From CAZMXP01 sp964570285 (GTDB lineage: Bacteria > Planctomycetota > PLA2): a stretch of DNA of 23,482 nucleotides. Below are positions 1 to 7,995 of this stretch, in pieces. The notes below the pieces were generated by a model, which was not told the origin of the DNA, ran no database searches, and saw only the letters and a list, made by a program, of their open reading frames with translations. A program made the translations under genes and the position numbers. Position 1 is the first letter of the stretch, and the number at the start of each line of letters is the position of its first letter. The stretch lies in the NCBI GenBank assembly GCA_964570285.1, contig CAZMXP010000068.1, positions 1 to 23,482 on the forward strand, in the 5' to 3' direction.

Positions 1-474
1 ATGTGGCATTCGGAGCCCGTCCGCGGGAAGACTACCAATCTTCGCTTGTTTCAGGGCTAGTAGAGCCTCCGCGGAGAATCGAGTGCCGGCTAGCGGTTGA
101 AGGTCGTTGATGACGCCTGCCAGCGTGCCAATCGACTGCTGCATGACTGCCACGGCAGTATCTCGCGTTATCACGTCGGAATCCAGGTTGGAGACCGCCT
201 GGCGCAATTGCCCACAAACCGCACCCAGCCTCCCGCACAGTGGATCGAGTAGTGGCCTCATGTGCTCTCGGGCCTGAAGCAGCGTTCTCACGCGGCTAAC
301 TACGGCCGACAGCTGTAGCGTGCCGAGCGCAAAAAGAAACCCGCCCGACTTCTCAGCAACCGGCCCCAACCCGGGGACAGTAGAGAACGCGAGCCCCGCC
401 AGAACCAACGCAATGCCGATTCCTGTATCGAACGGCTCTTGCTTGAGTGAGTCAATTGCGCTACGGATCGACAT
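1..474 (-). CDS. Unrecognised membrane protein, partial (3' end beyond the left edge)
   Basis: The minus strand is open from an ATG at 474 to the left edge: 158 codons with no stop. The start has a good ribosome site (GGAGG five bases before the ATG) and a sigma70-like promoter at 526-554. Residues about 17-36 (GIGIALVLAGLAFS region) and about 42-58 (GGFLFALGTLQLSAVV region) are hydrophobic and could form two membrane helices joined by a short loop. The rest is a mostly helical soluble segment rich in Gln, Leu and Ala (LRQAVSNLDSD, VAVMQQSIGTLAGVINDL), which may be coiled coil. I do not recognise a family. Codon use and the clean start make it a real gene. It is divergent from the PIN-nuclease gene and borders a defence island, so a membrane effector role is possible but unproven. 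Confidence 0.72.
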   Translation of the reverse strand, partial: MSIRSAIDSLKQEPFDTGIGIALVLAGLAFSTVPGLGPVAEKSGGFLFALGTLQLSAVVSRVRTLLQAREHMRPLLDPLCGRLGAVCGQLRQAVSNLDSDVITRDTAVAVMQQSIGTLAGVINDLQPLAGTRFSAEALLALKQAKIGSLPADGLRMPH

Positions 475-525
475 TGCCGCCCTCCACCCGACAAGAGACG
501 GGTGCTGCCCAAATGGCGGACGGCT

Positions 526-554
526 ACTCTACCGCCGGGAGTGCCTCGTGTCAC
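526..554 (-). promoter_or_regulatory. Candidate sigma70-like promoter for the leftward membrane-protein gene
   Basis: On the minus strand, GTGACA (549-554) and TAGAGT (526-531) are separated by exactly 17 bases. The -10 lies 51 bases upstream of the ATG at 474. The match to TTGACA/TATAAT is five of six and four of six. No transcript data support it. Confidence 0.4.
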
Positions 555-599
555 CACGAACGTGCGAGCGGCGAGCGAGAGCATTGGGCGGCAGTCCCC

Positions 600-628
600 T
601 TGTCCGGCAGCCCTCCATCCAGCATAAT
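600..628 (+). promoter_or_regulatory. Candidate sigma70-like promoter for the rightward PIN-nuclease gene
   Basis: TTGTCC (600-605) and CATAAT (623-628) are separated by 17 bases. The -10 hexamer is one of few AT-rich words in this stretch and lies 56 bases before the ATG at 685. Together with the minus-strand promoter at 526-554 it makes a divergent promoter region of about 210 bp. Confidence 0.45.
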
Positions 629-684
629 GGTCTCCCCGGCAGGCCCACCCGCCCGCCGGGACTGCGGAAGGAGCGGCGCGGGGA

Positions 685-1698
685 ATGGCGCAGAAGAAGA
701 AGGGGTCCCCTGCGAGATGCGGAGGCCTCCGGCTCCCCTTCACCCCGGCTCACCAAGATGGTCCCCACGGTGTCGACTTCATCTTCGACTCCAACGCCGT
801 GCGCCAACTCGCGTCCCTGTCGAGGCCGCAGTGGCGGACACTAGAGGAAGCATGGGTCGCCTCCAAGCTCGTGGCGACATGGGTACCCAACGTGGTGGGC
901 GAGGTGATGGGGACAAACCTCTGGCGTCGGGAGCTCAAGTTCAAGGATCTGCGCGAAGTGCAGACCGCCGTGGAGCGTTACAACACGCTGGCGCGGGGCG
1001 AGGCTCTTCCGGGCGACGCGGACATGGTTCGAGGGAACATCTTCGCGCTCGCGGGGCTCGCGCCTCCCGACCCGCTGACGCCGGCCCCCCCGTGGCACGC
1101 CGTCGTCGACTTCTTCCTCAGCAAGACCCGCTCACCAGAGCAGATCCGAATTCACGAAGACGAGGTTTCGCTCAGCGTGAGATTCAGGCAGCAACACCGC
1201 GACAAAGGGCTTGAGATCGTGATCCCGCGCGGCTTTTCGCTCTACGTCCGGAAAAAGGCGGCGGCTATGCGGTCGCGCCACGGCTACACGGGGCCGGTCC
1301 CGCGAGAACGTCAAGTCGAGGACCTGCTCGCTGACGCCCCTCGTTGGTTCGCGGATGTCGGCACACAGCTGTCGATCCCCAGGGAGGTAGTGGAGACTGC
1401 GTTTCGCAACCGTGCGCAGTTCACGAGCAGCGCCTTCGCGTTCCGGATGATCACCGAGAACCTGTACTACCATCACCACGCCACCGGGTACATGAGCAAG
1501 CGGAGGGACTCGGATGCGCAAGACATCGCGCTGAGCACGTACCTGACCGCAGCCTGGGGCCTCGTGACCGGCGACAAGCGGCTGAAGGCGCTATTCATCC
1601 AGGTCCTCGAGGATGATCGGCGCGTGCTCACGCTTGAGGAGTTCGTCGCCCTCGTCGCGCCTGGCCTCGAGATGGACCGCCCACTTCAAGGGCACTGA
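685..1698 (+). CDS. PIN-like-domain protein (predicted RNase)
   Basis: A 337-residue protein. An N-terminal FIFDSN motif (around residues 31-36) resembles the first acidic strand of PIN folds. A conserved-looking Glu follows in VVGEVMG. The C-terminal part has DSDAQDIA followed by GLVTGDKRLK, the typical third and fourth acidic positions and the D-x-R/K-L end of PIN nucleases. PIN proteins cut single-stranded or structured RNA using Mg2+ held by these acids. At 337 residues it is much longer than a VapC toxin (about 130), with a central insert of about 200 residues of unknown function, and no small antitoxin gene precedes it. AAGGAG (668-673) is a plausible ribosome site. It is followed by a stem-loop and then by a restriction-modification gene, which suggests a defence role. 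The PIN assignment comes from motifs only. Confidence 0.68.
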   Translation: MAQKKKGSPARCGGLRLPFTPAHQDGPHGVDFIFDSNAVRQLASLSRPQWRTLEEAWVASKLVATWVPNVVGEVMGTNLWRRELKFKDLREVQTAVERYNTLARGEALPGDADMVRGNIFALAGLAPPDPLTPAPPWHAVVDFFLSKTRSPEQIRIHEDEVSLSVRFRQQHRDKGLEIVIPRGFSLYVRKKAAAMRSRHGYTGPVPRERQVEDLLADAPRWFADVGTQLSIPREVVETAFRNRAQFTSSAFAFRMITENLYYHHHATGYMSKRRDSDAQDIALSTYLTAAWGLVTGDKRLKALFIQVLEDDRRVLTLEEFVALVAPGLEMDRPLQGH

Positions 1699-1699
1699 G

Positions 1700-1733
1700 G
1701 CTTCCCGGGAGAGCCCGCGGATTCCCGGGAGGC
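1700..1733 (+). terminator. Stem-loop after the PIN-like gene, possible terminator
   Basis: An 11-bp stem (GCTTCCCGGGA at 1700-1710 with TCCCGGGAGGC at 1723-1733, one G-T wobble) encloses a 12-base loop, starting two bases after the stop codon of the PIN-like gene. No T-run follows, so it may be a weak or Rho-aided terminator, or an mRNA 3' end stabiliser. The remaining bases to 1892 hold no gene that I can support. Confidence 0.4.
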
Positions 1734-1892
1734 TCCACTACGACGACTCGCACATGCGGGGACTCGAGTCGCGCGCGCGACCGTCCGCCACCTGCTGCGG
1801 GAACGTGCATGATGAGAGCGCGCCGCCGCCGCGCACCCCCCGCCGACCGCGCGCCCCCGGCGCTGTCGGATGTTAGTCTCCCCCCACCGCCC

Positions 1893-4664
1893 ATGACCCC
1901 GCAGGAGTTCATCCGCAAGTGGACAGAGTCCCACGTCGGCGAGCGCCAAGGCTCGCAGGAGCAATTCCTCGACCTCTGCCGCCTGCTCGGGCAGAAGACC
2001 CCTGCCGAGTCCGACCCGACCGGCACCGAGTGGTACTGCTTCGAGAAGGGCGCTGCGAAGCACGGCGGCGGCGACGGCTGGGCCGACGTGTGGATGAAGG
2101 GCCACTTCGCCTGGGAGTACAAGGGCAAGAAGAAGGATCTCGACGCCGCCTACGACCAGCTCCTCCGCTACCGCGAGTCGCTGGAGAACCCCCCGCTCCT
2201 CGTCGTCTCCGACATGGAGCGCTTCCAGATCCACACCAACTTCACCGGCACGCCGAAGGTCGTCCACGAGTTCCGCCTCGCCGACCTCGACCGCAAGGAG
2301 GTCCGCGACAGGCTGCTCGCGCTCTTCGAGGAGCCCGAGCGCCTCAAGCCCGGCCGCCGCCTCGAGGAGGTCACCGAGGAGGCCGCGAAGAAGTTCGCCG
2401 GCCTTGCCGAGGGGATGCGCGGACGCGGCATCGAGCCGCGCAGGGCCGCCCACTTCCTCAACCGCATCCTCTTCTGCCTCTTCGCGGAAGACGTAGGCCT
2501 GCTCCCGAAGAAGCTCTTCGAGCGGCTCGTGCAGGCGTCGGACCTCGACCCGGGGCGATTCTCGAAGCTCGCCGAGGACCTCTTCGCCGCCATGTGCACG
2601 GGCGGCAACTTCGGCGTCGACCGCATCCACCACTTCGACGGCGGCCTCTTCGCCGACAGCGAGGTCTGCGCACTCGCGCGCGATGAGCTGCGGACGCTGA
2701 CCGAGGTCTCGCGCCTCGACTGGAGCCAGATAGAAGCCTCCATTTTCGGCACGCTGTTCGAGCGCGGCCTCGACCCCTCGAAGCGGAGCCAGCTCGGTGC
2801 GCACTACACGGATCGCGACTCGATCCTCCGCGTGATCGACCCCGTGCTCATGGCGCCGCTGCGACGCGAGTGGGAGAAGACCCGCTCCGAGGTCGACCGC
2901 CTTCGCGAGAAGGCGAAGGCGGGGGGCACGAGGGCCCGCAAGGCCGCCGCGAAGGCCATAGAGCAGTTCCGCGCGAGGCACCTCGATCCCGTAGTCGTCC
3001 TTGACCCCGCCTGCGGCTCGGGCAACTTCCTCTACGTCGCGCTGGAGCGTCTCCACGAGCTCGAGAAAGAGGTACTGCTTGCGATCGCCGAGTTGGAGGG
3101 CGGGCAGGCGCAGCTCGACGTGCGCGTCGGCCCGCACATGCTGAAGGGGATCGAGATCAACGCCTACGCGCAGGAGCTCGCGCAGGTGACGATCTGGATC
3201 GGCCACCTCCAGTGGCACGTGAAGAACGGCTTCAGCTATTCGACCAACCCCGTGCTGAAGCCGATCGAGTCGATCGAGTGCAGGGACGCCCTGCTCGACC
3301 GGGCTGCGGACGGCGTGCCCGTCGAAGCGCAGTGGCCCGCAGCTACGGTGATCGTGGGCAACCCCCCTTTCGTGGGCGGCAAGAAGATGAGGTCCGACCT
3401 CGGCGACGCGTACGTGGATGAACTCTTCGCGGTCTATGACGAGCGCGTCCCGCGCGAGGCGGACCTCGTGACCTACTGGTTCGAGAAGGCCCGCGAGTCG
3501 ATCGAGACAGGCCGGGCGAAGCGCGCCGGTCTGCTCGGCACGAACTCGATCCGCGGCGGCGCGTCGCGCAGGGTGCTGGAGCGCATCCGCGAGACCGGCC
3601 AGATCTTCATGGCTTGGGACGACGAGCCTTGGGTCGTCGAGGGGGCTGCCGTGCGCATCTCTCTCGTGGGCTTCGACGACGGCACCGAGAAAGACCTGCG
3701 CTTTGACGGAAGGCCTGTCTCGACGATCCACGCCGATCTCACGTGTGCCGAGAGCGTCGCGGCGGCGGCCGACCTGACGAAGGCGCGCCGCCTGAAGGAG
3801 AACCTCGGGATTGCGTTCATGGGCGACACGAAGGGCGGCGCGTTCGACATCCCAGGCGACCTCGCGCGGCAGTGGCTCGCCCTGCCGCCGAATCCGAATG
3901 GACGCCCGAACGCCGACGTTGTGCGTCCATGGGCCAACGGACTCGACGTCACGCGGCGCCCGCGGGGCGCACACATCATCGACTTTGGCGTGAACATGCC
4001 TGAATTCGATGCCGCTCAATACGAGTCCCCCTTCGAATACGTGCGCGCACACGTGAAACCGGAGCGTGACAAGAACCGCCGCGCATCGTACCGCGACCGA
4101 TGGTGGCTGCACGTGGAGCCCCGACCGGCAATGCGACAGGCACTGCAGGGCCTGTCGCGCTACCTCGCGACGCCACGAGTGGCGAAGCATCGCCTCTTCG
4201 TGTGGCTCGACATCTCTGTGCTTCCCGACTGCCAGATCTACGCCTTCGCGCGGGAGGATGAGTACTTGCTCGGTGTGCTGCACTCACGGTTCCATGAACT
4301 CTGGTCGCTGCGAATGTGCTCGTGGCTGGGCGTCGGCAACGATCCGCGCTACACCGCTACGACGACCTTTGAGACCTTCCCCCTCCCGTGCCCGAATGCG
4401 AGCCAGGAGGCCGGCGTCGGTGCAAGTGCATCGAACCTGGACGCGCTGCGCAGAGCATGGCTCAACCCGCCTGGCGCCTCTCTCGGCGAGATGAAGAAGC
4501 GCACGCTCACCAATCTCTACAACGAGCGCCCCTCCTGGCTCGCGAACGCTCACGCCGCCCTCGACGCGGCGGTCGCCGCCGCCTACGGGTGGGATCCAAC
4601 ACTTCCGGACGATGAGGTTTTTCCGCGGCTTCTGGAACTAAACCTGTCGCGCGAGCCGGCGTAG
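1893..4664 (+). CDS. MmeI-like type IIL/IIG restriction-modification enzyme
   Basis: A 923-residue single-chain enzyme, close to the length of MmeI (919). It is expected to methylate adenine in one strand of its site with S-adenosylmethionine and to cut unmodified DNA at a distance. The N-terminal nuclease core is intact: Asp65, then Glu75-Tyr-Lys77, giving the D-x9-E-x-K spacing of MmeI. A helical spacer follows (about 180-330, with AAHFLNRILFCLFAEDVGLLP). Methyltransferase motif I is DPACGSGN at 371-378 and motif IV is NPPF at 490-493. The C-terminal 300 residues form the target-recognition region (for example IIDFGVNMPEFD, VGNDPRYTATTTFETFPLP). The ATG at 1893 is preferred because the upstream extension to 1809 is low-complexity Arg/Pro. 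No clear ribosome site precedes it, so translation may be leaderless. DISARM DrmMI is related, but no drmA, drmB or drmC gene is present. The recognition sequence cannot be predicted here. Confidence 0.9.
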   Translation: MTPQEFIRKWTESHVGERQGSQEQFLDLCRLLGQKTPAESDPTGTEWYCFEKGAAKHGGGDGWADVWMKGHFAWEYKGKKKDLDAAYDQLLRYRESLENPPLLVVSDMERFQIHTNFTGTPKVVHEFRLADLDRKEVRDRLLALFEEPERLKPGRRLEEVTEEAAKKFAGLAEGMRGRGIEPRRAAHFLNRILFCLFAEDVGLLPKKLFERLVQASDLDPGRFSKLAEDLFAAMCTGGNFGVDRIHHFDGGLFADSEVCALARDELRTLTEVSRLDWSQIEASIFGTLFERGLDPSKRSQLGAHYTDRDSILRVIDPVLMAPLRREWEKTRSEVDRLREKAKAGGTRARKAAAKAIEQFRARHLDPVVVLDPACGSGNFLYVALERLHELEKEVLLAIAELEGGQAQLDVRVGPHMLKGIEINAYAQELAQVTIWIGHLQWHVKNGFSYSTNPVLKPIESIECRDALLDRAADGVPVEAQWPAATVIVGNPPFVGGKKMRSDLGDAYVDELFAVYDERVPREADLVTYWFEKARESIETGRAKRAGLLGTNSIRGGASRRVLERIRETGQIFMAWDDEPWVVEGAAVRISLVGFDDGTEKDLRFDGRPVSTIHADLTCAESVAAAADLTKARRLKENLGIAFMGDTKGGAFDIPGDLARQWLALPPNPNGRPNADVVRPWANGLDVTRRPRGAHIIDFGVNMPEFDAAQYESPFEYVRAHVKPERDKNRRASYRDRWWLHVEPRPAMRQALQGLSRYLATPRVAKHRLFVWLDISVLPDCQIYAFAREDEYLLGVLHSRFHELWSLRMCSWLGVGNDPRYTATTTFETFPLPCPNASQEAGVGASASNLDALRRAWLNPPGASLGEMKKRTLTNLYNERPSWLANAHAALDAAVAAAYGWDPTLPDDEVFPRLLELNLSREPA

Positions 4665-4853
4665 ACGGGCCGCTCCCATGGGGCACCGAACCGAAGCGCG
4701 GCGGCAGCGGTCGGCGGCTGTCCCTCGACCGCCTCCGTGGGCTCACGCGGCGAGGCGATGCGCGGCTCTCTCGATCACGTCGCCCCCTCCGGGCACGTCA
4801 GGCTCCGGCGCTCTCGGGCTGTCCCCGAGGCGAAAGACGCAGAGAGGGCACCC

Positions 4854-4883
4854 TTGTCGCCCCTGCGCGGGGGGCGGTAGCAT
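4854..4883 (+). promoter_or_regulatory. Candidate promoter for the Shango-like operon
   Basis: TTGTCG (4854-4859) and TAGCAT (4878-4883) are separated by 18 bases and lie 46 bases before the GTG start at 4930. The -35 resembles the TTGTCC ahead of the PIN-like gene. The other bases of the 265-bp gap after the restriction-modification gene show no supportable gene. Confidence 0.35.
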
Positions 4884-4929
4884 GGTGCCCCGGCGGGGAG
4901 GCCTCGCCGGACTGCGGAACGGAGACGCC

Positions 4930-7900
4930 GTGGACGTGATGATCGCGCTGGCGCTTTGCCTAGCATTCTGGATCGTCGTCAGGATCGCATGGCATGTCTC
5001 TGCGGCGCGCAAGACCAGCCTTCTAGCGCAGAAGAGCGTCGCCGCGTTGGTGGCCGCCATCAGGGAGTGCGAGCAGTTCCACAAGTGGGCGGAGTCCAAG
5101 GAGGTGGAGCAGGCCTTGACCTACGCATCAGCGAAGCGACTGCAGGCGCGACAAGCCTACACGGTCGAGGACCTACGTGAAGTCGGGGCGAAGAACATCC
5201 GATGGGGGGCGATTCTTGACGCCGGGGCCCGGACGCTTGAGGACATCCTCAGGCTCGGCCACGCGGGGTTGAGCGCGCTGCCGGGGGTGGGAGCAGCCTC
5301 TGCGGAGCGGCTCCTTGGTGCCGCCAAGGTGGCGGTGGCTGTGATCGAAGCGCGCCCCCTCCCGCTGCCCGACCCATCGAATCTCCGCCCAGAGGATGTG
5401 GCGTTCGTCGCGGCGGTCGCACGGGCGAGCGAGAGCCGACGGGAAGTCCGCACGCGCCTCGCACGAATCGGAGGCGAGGGCGGCGAACTTGCCAAGCAGT
5501 CTGACGTGTTGGAGAAGCGCACGACGATCATGCGCTGGCTATTCGAGCACGAGCCCCCAACGTCAACCGAATCGCTCGTTGGGCGGGCGCGTCATGTCCT
5601 CGAGGCTTGTCGCGGCCAGCTTGAGAGTGAATCGCTGTCGGGCGCGCGGAACGCCATGCGGGAGATCGATGCGAGGTGGGGCATCGCGGCACTGGATGCG
5701 GGAGAACTGCCCGGGCAAGCGCGCGCCGCAGCAGGAGAGCTCGCCGAGGAGATGCGCGAAGTCCTGGCTTGCGTCCCCGGGGCGCGCCCCACCCGTGGTA
5801 CGCCCACCGCGGTGCAGGTTCTCGCAACCACGCGGCGCGCCCAGCCGTCCCCGGATTCGCGCAGTGGGGCCCCTGCTGAAACGATGAAGGCACCCGCGCC
5901 GCGCGCTGCCCGGGGTTCCGCGCAATGGGTGCCGGCGGGTCAGACTGTTGAGGTCCAGGGGTATCGGATCGGCGGCGGGATGGTCTACGTCGGCGAATCC
6001 ATCGCACCCATCGCGCGCCATGGAATGGACGATCCGGCACTGATCAACCCGCGAATGCCGGTGGACCGGCGGCGCCCGGACCGCGCGGGCGAGTTGATGA
6101 CCTACTGGCCATGGTACTCGCAGATGCCTCCTGCGAGCCGCGCGGCGTATCTCGAGTGGCTTGCCGGCGGCAGACGCGAACCCTCCGCATACATCGGATA
6201 CGTGTTCCTGTTCTTCTACGGCCTGGAGCGCCGAGTCCTCTGCGACGCGTCAACCGATCCGGCTGCGCGAGGCGAGATCGGCCTGGTGGTCGAAGAGGTT
6301 GCGCGGCTGCTCGGCATCTATGGCGGCAACGGCTCCTTCCGTGGCTATGCGACGGGGTTCCTCGATGCAATCCGCGCGCGCGACCTCGCTGCGAGCCCGC
6401 TCTACTCGCGCGAGCCGGCGCGCTTCGAGCGATCCTTCGAACTGCCCTTGGAGCTTAGGATCGCACTCGGGCAACTGGTGGCTGAGGCGCGCCCCATCCC
6501 CGCGAACTGGGCGCTGGCGTGGGTCACGGCGGACGCATCGACGTACCTCAGGACGCCGGCGCAGCGCTGCCCCGAGGAGTTCGCAAGGCTGTTTGCGCTG
6601 CGGTACGCGGCAAAGTACGGCGAGGGGATGAGGATCCCGCGCAACAGGCGCACCTTGACATTTAGCTACAAGCCCGCGAGTGCGGCGTTCCCCGGGCCGG
6701 TGGAAGTGGGACTCGCACATGTCCCGGATGTGGCGGGTCTGTCCGCGCCGGTACAGAAGTTGCGCGACCTTGCCGACGAATGCTCGGAGGCGCTCGCCCC
6801 GTACTCGCGATGGATCGGGCGGCACCCCGACGACCGCGGGTCGCCGGCTGCGGCGGCGACGCTGCCGCCAGAGCTCGCGGCCGAGGCGGGAGGGCAGCGG
6901 ATCGACGCGATCTGCAATTGGGCCGCGCGTGCACTCGGCGGGCAGCGGATGGCTCCCGCCGCAGCCGACGAGCTGATCGCGCTGTGGGCCGGCACCCCAC
7001 GGCACCGCCTCGCCAAGCCGGAGTCCGTCATGCTGGCGCAGTTCCTTGAAAGACGCGGCTTTGGGATGGAACCCGACGCGCGATTCGGTCCCGACATTCC
7101 CGAACCTGAAGGCCAAGTGGTCGTGTTTCGCCACGAGGGCGAAGTGGTGAGCGCCCCCTCCCGCGGCTATGCCGCGGTCGCAACGCTCTTGCGCCTCGGC
7201 AGCGTACTCGCAGGGGCCGATGGCGCCATGGCCGAGGAGGAGCGGGCATACCTTGAAGGTCGCCTCGAGGACGCGGCTGACCTGTCCGCATCGGAGAGGG
7301 GCCGCCTCCGCGCCCACCTCACGTGGCTCGGAGCGGCCAAGGTAGGAACGACGGGTCTGAAGCGGCGCGTCAGTTCGCTGGGGCAGCAGGACCGGAGCAC
7401 ACTTGGCGAGTTCCTTGTTAGCGTGGCGGCCGCCGACGGGCGCATCGAGCCCCAGGAAATCAAGTCACTGCTGCGCCTCTTCCCCCTGCTCGGTCTCGCT
7501 GCCGACGAGGTCTATGCCTCACTCCACCGCTTCGGGCTAGCGGATGCATCCGCCTCCGCCGCTCCCGTCGTCGTGCGACCCGGCTCGCCCGACCGGTCGG
7601 GCTACGCGATACCCGCGATGCCGGATCGCACCGCGACTGTGACCCTCGACCCGGAAAAGGTGCAGGCGAAGCTCAAGGAGGCGGAAACTGTCTTCGGGAT
7701 TCTGCAGGACGTCTTCTCATCGGAGGAGCCCTTGACGGCGGCCCCTGTTGCCGACTCCGCGCCGGGCTTGTGGGGACTCGATGCCGCCCATTCGGCTCTC
7801 ATGCGACAGCTTGTCGCGAAGAGCTCATGGAGCCGGGCCGAGTTTGAGAATCTCTCGGCAGGGCTCTCTCTGCTCCCCGATGGGGCCATCGAGACGATCA

Positions 7901-7995
7901 ACGACGCGGCGTTCGAGGCGTGTGGCGACTCGCTGATCGACGGCGACGATCCGATCAGCATCCAAGTCCATCTACTTAAGGAGCGTGCAGCGTGA
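4930..7995 (+). CDS. sngA: TerB_N/TerB/TerB_C protein, SngA-like component of Shango
   Basis: A 1021-residue protein. The GTG at 4930 is chosen because GGAG sits five bases upstream and the protein then opens with a membrane helix (residues about 4-22, MIALALCLAFWIVVRIAW). A helix-hairpin-helix region follows (about 90-135, with LPGVGAASAERLLGA), a fold that often binds DNA. Residues about 135-320 are helical and unrecognised. TerB_N begins near 333 (VPAGQTVEVQGYRIGGGMVYVG, then YWPWYSQMP and YIGYVFLFFYGLERRVL). A TerB-like helical core lies about 750-880, with acidic repeats AGADGAMAEEE and AAADGRIEPQE. TerB_C fills about 908 to the end (LDAAHSALMRQLVAKSSWSRAEFENL). TerB domains are linked to membrane-associated stress and DNA-processing systems. 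The stop overlaps the next start. The membrane anchor plus HhH extension is the odd part. Confidence 0.82.
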   Translation: MDVMIALALCLAFWIVVRIAWHVSAARKTSLLAQKSVAALVAAIRECEQFHKWAESKEVEQALTYASAKRLQARQAYTVEDLREVGAKNIRWGAILDAGARTLEDILRLGHAGLSALPGVGAASAERLLGAAKVAVAVIEARPLPLPDPSNLRPEDVAFVAAVARASESRREVRTRLARIGGEGGELAKQSDVLEKRTTIMRWLFEHEPPTSTESLVGRARHVLEACRGQLESESLSGARNAMREIDARWGIAALDAGELPGQARAAAGELAEEMREVLACVPGARPTRGTPTAVQVLATTRRAQPSPDSRSGAPAETMKAPAPRAARGSAQWVPAGQTVEVQGYRIGGGMVYVGESIAPIARHGMDDPALINPRMPVDRRRPDRAGELMTYWPWYSQMPPASRAAYLEWLAGGRREPSAYIGYVFLFFYGLERRVLCDASTDPAARGEIGLVVEEVARLLGIYGGNGSFRGYATGFLDAIRARDLAASPLYSREPARFERSFELPLELRIALGQLVAEARPIPANWALAWVTADASTYLRTPAQRCPEEFARLFALRYAAKYGEGMRIPRNRRTLTFSYKPASAAFPGPVEVGLAHVPDVAGLSAPVQKLRDLADECSEALAPYSRWIGRHPDDRGSPAAAATLPPELAAEAGGQRIDAICNWAARALGGQRMAPAAADELIALWAGTPRHRLAKPESVMLAQFLERRGFGMEPDARFGPDIPEPEGQVVVFRHEGEVVSAPSRGYAAVATLLRLGSVLAGADGAMAEEERAYLEGRLEDAADLSASERGRLRAHLTWLGAAKVGTTGLKRRVSSLGQQDRSTLGEFLVSVAAADGRIEPQEIKSLLRLFPLLGLAADEVYASLHRFGLADASASAAPVVVRPGSPDRSGYAIPAMPDRTATVTLDPEKVQAKLKEAETVFGILQDVFSSEEPLTAAPVADSAPGLWGLDAAHSALMRQLVAKSSWSRAEFENLSAGLSLLPDGAIETINDAAFEACGDSLIDGDDPISIQVHLLKERAA

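Noticed and set aside
1809..1892. N-terminal extension of the MmeI-like enzyme
   Set aside because: The 28 extra residues are Arg/Pro/Ala-rich and the family normally begins near MTPQEFIRKW.
1686..4283. 865-residue minus-strand frame across the MmeI-like gene
   Set aside because: It is a GC-rich antisense shadow (long Glu/Val/Leu/Arg runs) opposite a gene with complete catalytic motifs.
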